Assembly: GCA_948468325.1 (NCBI GenBank)
Contig: CAOKHR010000142.1
Coordinates: 1-6,513 of the forward strand
DNA length: 6,513 nt
Direction: 5' to 3'
DNA from: an uncultured Lachnospiraceae bacterium
GTDB lineage: Bacteria; Bacillota; Clostridia; Lachnospirales; Lachnospiraceae
The position numbers were made by a program, and so were the translations under genes. Of the stretch, positions 1 through 5,291 are shown in pieces; position 1 is the stretch's first letter; every line of letters starts with the position of its first letter. Under the pieces are notes generated by a model, which did no database searches, had not been told where the DNA came from, and saw only the letters and a list, made by a program, of their open reading frames with translations.

Positions 1-2185
1 CCTGTTTGGCGCGTTCCTGATTTTTGGCAAACACTATGGACAAAACCGCATAGCCCTCCACGCAGGCTTCGTTTCTTACCATATTTCCAATATCGCTTAT
101 CTTATTGATAAAAAACGATTCTATGCCAATTACTGACAGCCACGAACCAAGGCTTCCGGCTGCCGTTTCTCCGATAATTCCCTTCAACACTTCCGAATTA
201 ACAAATGTCTGCTCAACAATATCCATGGCAATGCTGCCGATTTTACCGATATAACCCTGATCCAGTTCTGTTAAAATCGATGCGGCCGCCCACCTGAGCT
301 GAAAAGGAATCCCCTCGGTATTTGACACGACGTCCTGTAAAAACCGCTTATACTGCGCGTAAATGGCAAGCTTGCTGTCCAACGTAAGCAGATCCAAAAC
401 GTCCGTCAGAGCCATATTTGCAATGGACACCGTTTTCGCCGCATACCCCATTGCTTTGGCAAACTGTCCGAAACCGGAAGACGTATCCAGCTGATAGGTC
501 AGCTTTATGCTTCCGTTTTCATTCCGGACAAAATTCCCGCTGCTGTCTTTGGTTTCCGCCAGCGAAACCCACACTTCCATCGCTTCCGAAGAATTGAGAA
601 TCCGGGAAGCCTCCGCCGCACCGGAGCAGCGGTTTAACTGCGCAATCAGACTGTTTGCCTTTAACTTTGCCGCACCGGTTACTTTTGACGCCATATCACT
701 GACAAGCTTGATCTGGCTCATAATCTCGATTTTATCTGAAGTTGCATCCATAAAATCATACAGCATGGTTTTATATTTTGAAACACCAGGATAATCCGAC
801 TCGGCATAAGTAGTAAAATCCAGCCAGTCGTTGACCTCCCCGTTGAAGATCAGGCCGTCTGCAAATAATACCGCCTGTGCTGCTACTCCCTTTGGCGTGT
901 TTTTTAACCAGTACCGGAAATTATATGCGCAGTAGCGTTCGTCTGTCATCAGATTTAAATATGCACGGCGTTTATCTGTCGTATTGCTTAAATACTTGGT
1001 TCCTTCCTTTACGTCTGTAATACCATAGGATTGAAATAAAGACTGAAGCAATTTAAATTTTGTTTCACTGGAATAATTATTGCTCATAATCTCATCAAAC
1101 TGTGCATACATTTGATCTGAGGTGTATTCGGATACACGGGCTATAATGTCCAAATTGCCTGTGCCGCTTTCTGCTTTCCCTTCCCCGCTCGTTCCATCGT
1201 CCGTCATAGACCAGAGACCAGATGACAGATTAATATGCAAAGCTGGCACGCACGCGTCATTGCTATAGCTGACAGTAACACCATTTTTACGGACGTAGCC
1301 GTAATAGACTTCCGCGGCACGGTTCGTATCTTCGCCCGACGACCGCAGCCACCAGTAGCAGTTTCCTGCATAATCTGTACTCGTACTTACATATGTTCCC
1401 CTTGCATACGCATAATCACTTACCTTTACTCTCCGGCTCACCGAATCTGTACTGTAATCCTCACAAAATCCATAGTTTGGATTCATCACTTCCGAAAGGG
1501 AAAGTAGATATACTTTATCTGTTGTATCGTTTCCGCCTTCTGTATTATAATAAGGGTTATCTTCATTTATTACTGTCTGCGATACAATCGCTCCCTGCTC
1601 ACTGCTGCTGAATGCCGTTCCGTAAAAATCACTGTTCAGCCAGTTCCGGAGCGTACAGGTTTCCCATGTAACAAATGTGTATTCTTCATTATAATCTTTA
1701 CAGTCCAACCCTTTGTCCGCCACAACAAACATCGTACTACCATTCACATCCAGCACGCGCCATTTAATCCGCTCCCATTTGAAATAATGATAGTCATTCT
1801 CACCATTCCATGGGAAAAAATTGCTACCGGAATTGCTATTATTTGCATCGCTCTTTTTCATCCTCCGGTACTTCGTCCCATTCACCCATGCATCCCCATT
1901 TGCATCATAGGAAGCTCCGGTAATCGCTGATGTCAGCGCATCTCCTGTGACTTCTGTCTGGGGATAACTGCCAAAGTACACATATCTCCATGCCGTAGTA
2001 TCCGTTCCGTCATTTTTCTTCGTGCAGTTATGCACCGGATTGGCCGGTGAACTTCCTGCTTTTACGGCATCTACTGCCGTCTCCGCCAGTACGGGCATCC
2101 CCTGCGCCATAAACAGCATGACAGCCGCTAAAAGCAACGATACAGCCTTACTTCCTGTTTTTGTCTTCTGTCTTTTGTTTTTCAT
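1..2185 (-). CDS. Secreted DUF6273-domain protein, N-terminal 728 residues (runs off the left edge)
   Basis: The minus frame is open from ATG at 2185 to base 1 without a stop. The start has a strong ribosome site, AAGGGAG, 6 bases upstream. The N-terminus is a signal peptide: a basic stretch (KNKRQKTKTGSK), a hydrophobic core at residues 14-27 and a likely signal-peptidase I cut after PVLA (residue 34), so the protein is exported. Residues about 66-322 match the DUF6273 pattern: WRYVYFGSYPQTE near 66-78, KWRVLDVNG near 141-149, TWETCTLRNWLN near 173-184, DKVYLLSLSEV near 223-233, CYWWLRSSG near 276-284 and VPALHINL near 313-320. DUF6273 proteins are often surface or secreted proteins of Firmicutes; their biochemical role is unknown to me. 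Residues 330-728 are mostly predicted helical, with a glycine/alanine-rich hydrophobic patch near 665-695 (GIIGETAAGSLGSWLSVIG); I recognise no family there. No anchor or stop is visible, so full length and cell attachment are unknown. Confidence 0.88.
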   Translation of the reverse strand, partial: MKNKRQKTKTGSKAVSLLLAAVMLFMAQGMPVLAETAVDAVKAGSSPANPVHNCTKKNDGTDTTAWRYVYFGSYPQTEVTGDALTSAITGASYDANGDAWVNGTKYRRMKKSDANNSNSGSNFFPWNGENDYHYFKWERIKWRVLDVNGSTMFVVADKGLDCKDYNEEYTFVTWETCTLRNWLNSDFYGTAFSSSEQGAIVSQTVINEDNPYYNTEGGNDTTDKVYLLSLSEVMNPNYGFCEDYSTDSVSRRVKVSDYAYARGTYVSTSTDYAGNCYWWLRSSGEDTNRAAEVYYGYVRKNGVTVSYSNDACVPALHINLSSGLWSMTDDGTSGEGKAESGTGNLDIIARVSEYTSDQMYAQFDEIMSNNYSSETKFKLLQSLFQSYGITDVKEGTKYLSNTTDKRRAYLNLMTDERYCAYNFRYWLKNTPKGVAAQAVLFADGLIFNGEVNDWLDFTTYAESDYPGVSKYKTMLYDFMDATSDKIEIMSQIKLVSDMASKVTGAAKLKANSLIAQLNRCSGAAEASRILNSSEAMEVWVSLAETKDSSGNFVRNENGSIKLTYQLDTSSGFGQFAKAMGYAAKTVSIANMALTDVLDLLTLDSKLAIYAQYKRFLQDVVSNTEGIPFQLRWAAASILTELDQGYIGKIGSIAMDIVEQTFVNSEVLKGIIGETAAGSLGSWLSVIGIESFFINKISDIGNMVRNEACVEGYAVLSIVFAKNQERAKQ

Positions 2186-2253
2186 TTCATTCTCCCTTCC
2201 CTATTTGTAACCATTTCATATACACATATAAACTTACCGCATCTCTAAGACCA

Positions 2254-2395
2254 GTTGTACAGAATACACAATTTCAGCTGCAGGGATTTTTGACGCCGCC
2301 GGTACTTAGCCGCCGTACTCTGGCGGCTTACGTACCGCTGCGAGCGTCAATAAGCGCAAGCGCTCCCGGCGGCGAAATTGCGTATTCTGTACAAC
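2254..2395. repeat. 142-bp palindromic element with 22-bp terminal inverted repeats
   Basis: The outer arms are 2254-2275 (begins GTTGTACAGAATAC) and 2374-2395 (ends GTATTCTGTACAAC). They are complementary at 21 of 22 positions. The GC-rich interior contains nested arms: GACGC 2292-2296 with GCGTC 2344-2348, CGGTAC 2300-2305 with GTACCG 2332-2337, and GCCGCC 2309-2314 with GGCGGC 2322-2327. A second small hairpin, AGCG-CAAG-CGCT, lies at 2353-2364. An alternative 8-bp pairing joins 2295-2302 to 2366-2373. The single arm mismatch is A opposite C in a plus-strand RNA but U opposite G, a permitted wobble, in a minus-strand RNA. There is no ORF or transposase. It looks like a non-autonomous MITE or REP-type intergenic element, or a structured RNA; no clear target-site duplication is seen. 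It lies between the antitoxin remnant and the secreted-protein gene and may also stop read-through. Confidence 0.75.
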
Positions 2396-2434
2396 GGACG
2401 CTTAAAAGCACAAATTTTTCAATCTTCAAAACAA

Positions 2435-2618
2435 TCATTGCTTTTTACCCAAAGGCACAATCTTAAGCGTATACCCCAGAGGCGTTAAAATCTTCAACAG
2501 ACTGTTTTTCTTCGCGAATCGCTGCCATTGTACGAATCAGATCCCTTTCCAGCGCAATCGCATTTTGATCTTCCTGGCTGATCGCCAAATCCTTTTTCAA
2601 TTCTTTCCATGTAGTCAT
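2435..2618 (-). pseudogene. HigA-like (XRE/HTH) antitoxin remnant with an internal deletion and frameshift
   Basis: ATG at 2618 follows an AAAGGA ribosome site and opens MTTWKELKKDL..., reading to IRTMAAIREEK (codons about 24-34). This is the usual N-terminal arm of HigA-type antitoxins, which normally continues into a helix-turn-helix. Here it runs on as QSVEDFNASGVYA and stops at 2463. From about 2503 another frame gives SLLKILTPLGYTLKIVPLGKKQ in two pieces (SLLKILTPLG, YTLKIVPLGKKQ), ending at TGA 2437-2435. That is the typical C-terminal strand of the same family. I infer that the DNA-binding middle, roughly 30 residues, has been deleted around 2500-2510 with a change of frame. The product cannot bind DNA as a normal HigA would. 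No HigB/RelE-type toxin is visible next to it. The TTG codon at 2645 in the same frame is a poorer start. Confidence 0.75.
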
Positions 2619-2660
2619 ATTACGCATTCCTTTCCAAAGCTGCAAGTTATTGATTCCATA

Positions 2661-2843
2661 CTATTCTTTTATTCTGTCAATCTCCGTAAGGTTAATTCCG
2701 AAAATCGTGAGTATAATTTTCATCTCAATATACCTTACTTTCATCGCTTTATATGCTTCTGAATCCTTCTCCACCAAAAGCATATAACTTTGCAGCCTTG
2801 AAAACTCCTCAATATTCCTTTGCATCACTTCTTTTTCAGTCAT
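2661..2843 (-). CDS. Hypothetical 60-residue protein in the toxin-antitoxin region
   Basis: This short complete ORF begins MTEKEVMQRNIEEFSRLQSY and ends LTEIDRIKE. Its start is preceded by AAAGGATGGTGATTAC, which offers GGTGA or AAAGGA as ribosome sites. The protein is charged and probably all helical, with a hydrophobic stretch (MKIILTIFGINL) near residues 41-52 that is too short and too flanked by charge to be a convincing membrane anchor. Its stop lies 42 bases before the start of the HigA-like remnant, so the two were probably cotranscribed. I do not recognise a named domain. Its position suggests an accessory or antitoxin-like role, but that is inference from context only. The ORF is intact and its composition is protein-like, which argues for a real gene. 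Confidence 0.6.
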   Translation of the reverse strand: MTEKEVMQRNIEEFSRLQSYMLLVEKDSEAYKAMKVRYIEMKIILTIFGINLTEIDRIKE

Positions 2844-2871
2844 GTAATCACCATCCTTTTATATGTGCCAC

Positions 2872-2897
2872 TTATTATGATAATTTAATTATGTCAA
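2872..2897 (-). promoter_or_regulatory. Weak candidate promoter for the 60-residue gene
   Basis: Read on the minus strand, a consensus -35 box TTGACA lies at 2897-2892. The best -10-like box, TAATAA at 2877-2872, is only 14 bases away, which is too close for a normal sigma-A promoter. The spacer contains a palindrome, ATAATT-A-AATTAT (2880-2892), that overlaps the -35 box and could be an operator. The placement, about 30 bases before the gene start at 2843, fits, but the spacing keeps confidence low. Confidence 0.3.
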
Positions 2898-2901
2898 ATA
2901 T

Positions 2902-3033
2902 TTAACCGAAATTATTGTAATATGCAGTTTTTTCCGCTACTGTCATATATTTTGTACACTCATAGTTCTGTTCCCTGATCTTATAAATATCATCCATGGC
3001 AAAATCAGTAATGATAACAAACTCTGCAATCAT
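2902..3033 (-). CDS. Small 43-residue ORF coupled by ATGA to the broken PIN gene; possible antitoxin fragment
   Basis: The start codon at 3033 overlaps the TGA that closes the C-terminal PIN frame (3032-3030) as ATGA, the arrangement of translationally coupled genes. The product begins MIAEFVIITDFAMDD and continues IYKIREQNYECTKYMTVAEK to a stop at 2902. The part from DDIYKIREQNYE through TVAEKTAYY resembles the N-terminal arm of small RelB-like or related antitoxins found beside Firmicutes toxin genes. Such proteins are normally longer, so this may be a truncated gene, or an N-terminal antitoxin piece fused to unrelated upstream codons. There is no clear ribosome site of its own, and it would rely on translation of the upstream gene, which is now broken. 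Real expression is doubtful. Confidence 0.4.
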   Translation of the reverse strand: MIAEFVIITDFAMDDIYKIREQNYECTKYMTVAEKTAYYNNFG

Positions 3034-3299
3034 AGTTTATCCCCACACAAATCGTTCAAAGTCATACATAGAAGTTCCTTTTCCTGTCTTAACTGCTTAT
3101 TATTTGTAAAAACATGTCACATCCGCTGACAATAGCCGCAGCAATCTGCAAAGCATCCATAGCCTTAAAATACAATCTGAATATTTTCCTCAAGACATTT
3201 TTCAAAAAATTTCTTTACCGGTTCCATGTATAAGACGTTGTTTTCCAGATAATAAATAATGGGCGCAGTATCAACAAATACACGCTTAAATTCTGTCAT
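3030..3299 (-). pseudogene. PIN-domain (VapC-like) toxin remnant: central deletion plus frameshift
   Basis: ATG at 3299 overlaps the end of the upstream antitoxin gene by 14 bases, as in PIN toxin-antitoxin operons. The first 44 codons read MTEFKRVFVDTAPIIYYLEN... to EENIQIVF and then stop at 3167-3165. They carry the first conserved PIN aspartate (FVDT, residue 10). Immediately after, another frame gives YFKAMDALQIAAAIVSGCDM, the C-terminal PIN helix with its conserved aspartate (AMDAL). A run of five T (minus strand, about 3112-3108) then breaks the frame. The remaining C-terminus, FTNNKQLRQEKELLC to CGDKL, is read in the original frame and ends at 3030. Roughly 50-60 central residues expected of PIN proteins, including the usual internal acidic residue, are absent. 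The usual TND near the end is TNN. As a PIN ribonuclease it should be dead. Confidence 0.8.
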
Positions 3300-3522
3300 T
3301 ATCTCTCAGTCCCCTCACATAATTACCGACATCCTGTCCACGTTTTGTTGCCGACATAACAAACTGATCCAGATTCCTATCGCTTTTTGTTTTCGTTTCA
3401 ATCATTCCTAAAAGCCCATTCACGCCCTGCATAATCCGAATTACAAAACCTAATTTATCTTCCGGCACTTTTTCCAGCATTTTAATTGCTTCCTGTCTAA
3501 TTGCTGTCATAAAGGCATACAT
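3286..3522 (-). CDS. Probable antitoxin partner of the PIN-domain toxin
   Basis: This is an intact 78-codon ORF reading MYAFMTAIRQEAIKMLEKVP and then EDKLGFVIRIMQGVNGLLG, ending GNYVRGLRDNDRI. Short proteins beginning MTxIRQEAIxMLExxPEDK are typical first genes of PIN-toxin operons in Lachnospiraceae-type bacteria; this is recognition from memory. The stop lies 14 bases inside the PIN reading frame, supporting coupled translation. Two starts are possible. ATG 3522 has AAGGA 9 bases upstream, with AGGAG abutting the codon. ATG 3510 (giving MTAIRQ) has AGGAG 12 bases upstream and fits the family N-terminus better. The N-terminal half is helical and amphipathic; the second half is charged and probably binds the toxin. 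Since the toxin is broken, this gene may persist as an orphan, or act against related PIN toxins elsewhere in the genome, which is conjecture. Confidence 0.7.
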   Translation of the reverse strand: MYAFMTAIRQEAIKMLEKVPEDKLGFVIRIMQGVNGLLGMIETKTKSDRNLDQFVMSATKRGQDVGNYVRGLRDNDRI

Positions 3523-3566
3523 CTCCTGTTTTCCTTATAACATATTCACTTTATAATCGCATGTTT

Positions 3567-3596
3567 ATGATATATCATTTTCACTGTCCAATTCAA
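3567..3596 (-). promoter_or_regulatory. Candidate promoter of the antitoxin/PIN operon
   Basis: On the minus strand, TTGAAT (3596-3591) and TATCAT (3572-3567) are separated by 18 bases. They lie about 45 bases before the antitoxin start at 3522, in the 137-base gap after the regulator gene. Both boxes keep the key bases (TTGA, TA...T). No terminator hairpin is evident between the regulator stop and this site, so read-through from 3660 is also possible. Confidence 0.4.
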
Positions 3597-3659
3597 TATT
3601 GTCTGTCAGTAATGGATAGTAAGACATTCTGCCACAATTAGTTACTTTTTAAAAATATC

Positions 3660-4895
3660 TTACCGAAAATACTTTTTATCCTTCCCACGCCCGGAAATCT
3701 GAATCAATCCTTTTTCCGCCATCTGACGCGTCAATGTATAGGCTCTTGTTCTTTTTATATTTAAAACCTCCTGCAGCTTTTGATCCGAAATTTCCCCGTG
3801 CTCTGATAAATAGTCCAGTACCTTCTGCATTTGAGGCGTCAGATTCTGATTCTGCTTTACTTCCTTCACTTCTTTCTGTCTGGCAAAATTCATATTGGGC
3901 AATACAATTTTAAACGTATTCGGTGTCACCGTAATTTCTGGCTGCAGAAAACAGTTTTCATACAAAGAAAAAATTCTCCGAATTCCTGTACCATAAGCCT
4001 CAATAAAATGCAGCCTGTGAAAAATTTCCGCTAATTTACTGTTTCTGGAAAGTGAAATCCCGTTTCGAATATCCTCGGGCGACAATCCGCCTGTCAATCC
4101 GCCTATGGAAATGAATTCCATTTCTTTTTCATTTACATTTATAATAATGCTTCCGCCAAAATTATAATCCCTGTGTATCAATGCATTCAGCAAAGCCTCC
4201 CTGACTGCTTCTTTTGGATAATCCCAGTAATCCTCTCTTTCTAACCCATCAATTACAGACCGATTTTGATTGCACAGATTTAAATAAGCATATGTTTCTT
4301 CCGCCTGTAAAAAAACAGAGCCTCCAAATTCCCTGCGATCCCTGAACACAGTGTTTTTCTGATCTGCAAAGACGGCAGCTTTTACTGTATATTCACATTG
4401 GTCAGAAATCAGATAGCCTAAATTTGTATACAGATCGCTTTCACTATTTGTAATTCCAAGAATATAATATTTATCTTTATGAAATTCGATCTTCTGTCTT
4501 GCAAACATCTGCGCCGCATAAGAAAAACTCAATTCCTGATTCACAGAACGCAGTCTTTCAAATACATTTCCATCTGCAATTTTTATCATCTGGCGAATTT
4601 GTTCCGGAGATGCCGGAACAGAAGACACTCCTTCTCCTACTTCAATTCGGATAATTTGATTTTCCTCTAACGTATATTTGACAAATATGGTTACATCGGG
4701 AAGAATGGCATCCCGTATTCCATTTGTAATCCTCGTATAGGTATCATCTACATTTTTTAACCCAACCGGCTCTCCATCATCTGTAACTCCTATAAAAATA
4801 GTTCCGCCTTCCGTATTGGCAAATGCAATGACTTCTTTGTATATATCATCTGCATATTTCTGTTTGAATTCTGTGTTTTCATTTTCATATCGCAT
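3660..4895 (-). CDS. Schlafen/AlbA_2-type ATP-binding transcriptional regulator with a C-terminal winged helix, lacking part of the AlbA_2 core
   Basis: This 411-residue protein has the architecture of Firmicutes AlbA_2/Schlafen-like regulators. Residues 1-100 form the AlbA_2 domain, with ENENTEFKQ (4-12), YKEVIAFANTEGGTIFIGV (19-37) and VGL (44-46). Residues about 225-335 form the GHKL-like ATP-binding domain (HATPase_c_4), with the N-box-like KEAVREALLNALIHRDY (228-244), the GGL turn (265-267) and AYGTGIRRIFSLY (300-312). Residues about 350-411 form a winged helix-turn-helix. Family members are thought to act as DNA-binding regulators in the cytoplasm. After RIEVGEG (83-89) the sequence jumps to VSSVPASPEQIRQMI. 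Relatives usually carry a segment like KPYYLxxKGxxPxGVYVRQGA between these blocks, so about 20 residues appear to be missing in frame. The gene is otherwise uninterrupted. The start has AGGAGG 6 bases upstream and a strong promoter beyond, covered by palindromic sites that point to autoregulation. It may control the toxin-antitoxin genes downstream; that is inferred from position alone. Confidence 0.85.
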   Translation of the reverse strand: MRYENENTEFKQKYADDIYKEVIAFANTEGGTIFIGVTDDGEPVGLKNVDDTYTRITNGIRDAILPDVTIFVKYTLEENQIIRIEVGEGVSSVPASPEQIRQMIKIADGNVFERLRSVNQELSFSYAAQMFARQKIEFHKDKYYILGITNSESDLYTNLGYLISDQCEYTVKAAVFADQKNTVFRDRREFGGSVFLQAEETYAYLNLCNQNRSVIDGLEREDYWDYPKEAVREALLNALIHRDYNFGGSIIINVNEKEMEFISIGGLTGGLSPEDIRNGISLSRNSKLAEIFHRLHFIEAYGTGIRRIFSLYENCFLQPEITVTPNTFKIVLPNMNFARQKEVKEVKQNQNLTPQMQKVLDYLSEHGEISDQKLQEVLNIKRTRAYTLTRQMAEKGLIQISGRGKDKKYFR

Positions 4896-4901
4896 AATGT
4901 A

Positions 4902-4907
4902 CCTCCT
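4902..4907 (-). promoter_or_regulatory. Consensus ribosome binding site of the Schlafen-type regulator
   Basis: AGGAGG on the minus strand lies 6 bases before ATG 4895. It settles the start there and excludes longer readings. The leader from the predicted transcription start to the ATG is only about 15 bases. Confidence 0.85.
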
Positions 4908-4916
4908 GATTCATTC

Positions 4917-4945
4917 ATTATGCTCTTTATATTCACCATTGTCAA
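4917..4945 (-). promoter_or_regulatory. Strong sigma-A-type promoter of the Schlafen-type regulator
   Basis: On the minus strand, a perfect -35 box TTGACA (4945-4940) is followed after exactly 17 bases by CATAAT (4922-4917), one base from the -10 consensus. Transcription would start near 4910, just before the AGGAGG ribosome site. The spacer contains GTGAATA (4936-4930), which matches the half-sites of the upstream palindromes, so repressor binding would block RNA polymerase. Confidence 0.8.
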
Positions 4946-4978
4946 GTGAACAAAGTGAATATTCACATGAACATTCAC
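4932..4978. promoter_or_regulatory. Operator cluster: tandem 12-bp palindromes and GTGAA half-sites
   Basis: Two palindromes sit directly end to end: GTGAATATTCAC (4955-4966, perfect) and ATGAACATTCAC (4967-4978, imperfect). Further copies of the GTGAA/TTCAC half-site occur at 4946-4950 (touching the -35 box) and 4932-4936 (inside the promoter spacer). The 4946 and 4955 copies form a 9-base direct repeat, AGTGAA. Six half-sites within 47 bases over a strong promoter are best explained as a binding array for a repressor. The natural candidate is the winged-helix regulator encoded just downstream, although another regulator cannot be excluded. Confidence 0.7.
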
Positions 4979-5291
4979 ATAATATCATCTTTTCAGCCGG
5001 AGTATGCCTTAATTGACCACCCACAGGGTGTGTCATACGGGATGCCCTTTGGGTATATTTAAAAAACACTATTTTCCAGATAAAAAACAAAATTTGTACC
5101 CACCAGGCAAAAACAAATTCCAGAATTTAAAAAAATCCTGCATAAAATCAAACCGGGAGCGATTAAATTATATTGTTCAGAGGCTGTATCCCCATTATTC
5201 ACAATATAATTTAACCGCTCCCGGCCATATATTCCCAGACATCTCTTCCGGTCAGCCTTACCCATCTGTCCGATTAGAGCAATAATTATTT
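4979..5291. other. Non-coding spacer between the GH112 gene and the Schlafen-type regulator
   Basis: No convincing gene lies in these 313 bases. Besides the large inverted repeat at 5153-5224, two small hairpins occur: CACCC-ACA-GGGTG (5018-5030, extendable by GAC/GTC with one bulged base) and ATGCCC-TTT-GGGTAT (5042-5056). Neither has a T-tract on either strand. A weaker pair, AATTTGT/ACAAATT, lies near 5091-5118. The minus frame around 5058-5110 reads TNFVFYLENSVF before a stop. This faintly recalls the start of a PIN domain and may be an older gene scrap. Confidence 0.6.
5153..5224 (-). terminator. 24-bp inverted repeat downstream of the GH112 gene, possible terminator or 3' stabiliser
   Basis: The arms 5153-5176 (starts CCGGGAGCG) and 5201-5224 (ends CGCTCCCGG) match at 23 of 24 positions and flank a 24-base loop. 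They begin 68 bases after the GH112 stop codon. In the minus-strand RNA the odd position is a U-G wobble, so the stem is fully paired; in the plus-strand RNA it would be an A-C clash. After the GC-rich base the minus strand continues TTTGATTTTATG, then a run of seven T near 5129-5136. It is thus terminator-like, but with a longer stem and loop and a weaker T-tract than usual. It could equally be a mobile palindromic repeat that settled here. Confidence 0.6.

Noticed and set aside
1235..1611. Plus-strand ORFs opposite the DUF6273 gene
   Set aside because: They lie wholly within a well-supported minus-strand gene, lack ribosome sites and show low-complexity antisense composition.
2186..2253. 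Promoter for the secreted DUF6273 protein
   Set aside because: AT-rich TATATG boxes are present, but no -35 box at proper spacing could be found, so no call is made.
2161..2466. Plus-strand ORF of 101 codons through the palindromic element
   Set aside because: It crosses the signal-peptide codons, the inverted repeats and the antitoxin remnant. It has no ribosome site and no recognisable domain.
2463..2645. Longer antitoxin reading from TTG 2645
   Set aside because: The ATG at 2618 has the AAAGGA site and gives the usual family N-terminus MTTWKEL. The extra nine codons include the ribosome site itself.
4790..4978. Minus-strand ORF of 62 codons beginning MNVHVNIHFVHL upstream of the regulator
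   Set aside because: It runs through the promoter and operator cluster and then overlaps the regulator in another frame. It has no ribosome site and its start is made of the operator repeats.
5018..5056. Two small hairpins as terminators
   Set aside because: Neither is followed by a T-tract on either strand and both lie upstream of the regulator promoter, with no gene ending nearby.
5013..5285. ORFs on both strands across 5013-5285 sharing a RERLNYIV peptide
   Set aside because: The shared peptide is simply the two arms of the 5153-5224 inverted repeat translated on opposite strands; neither product looks like a protein.
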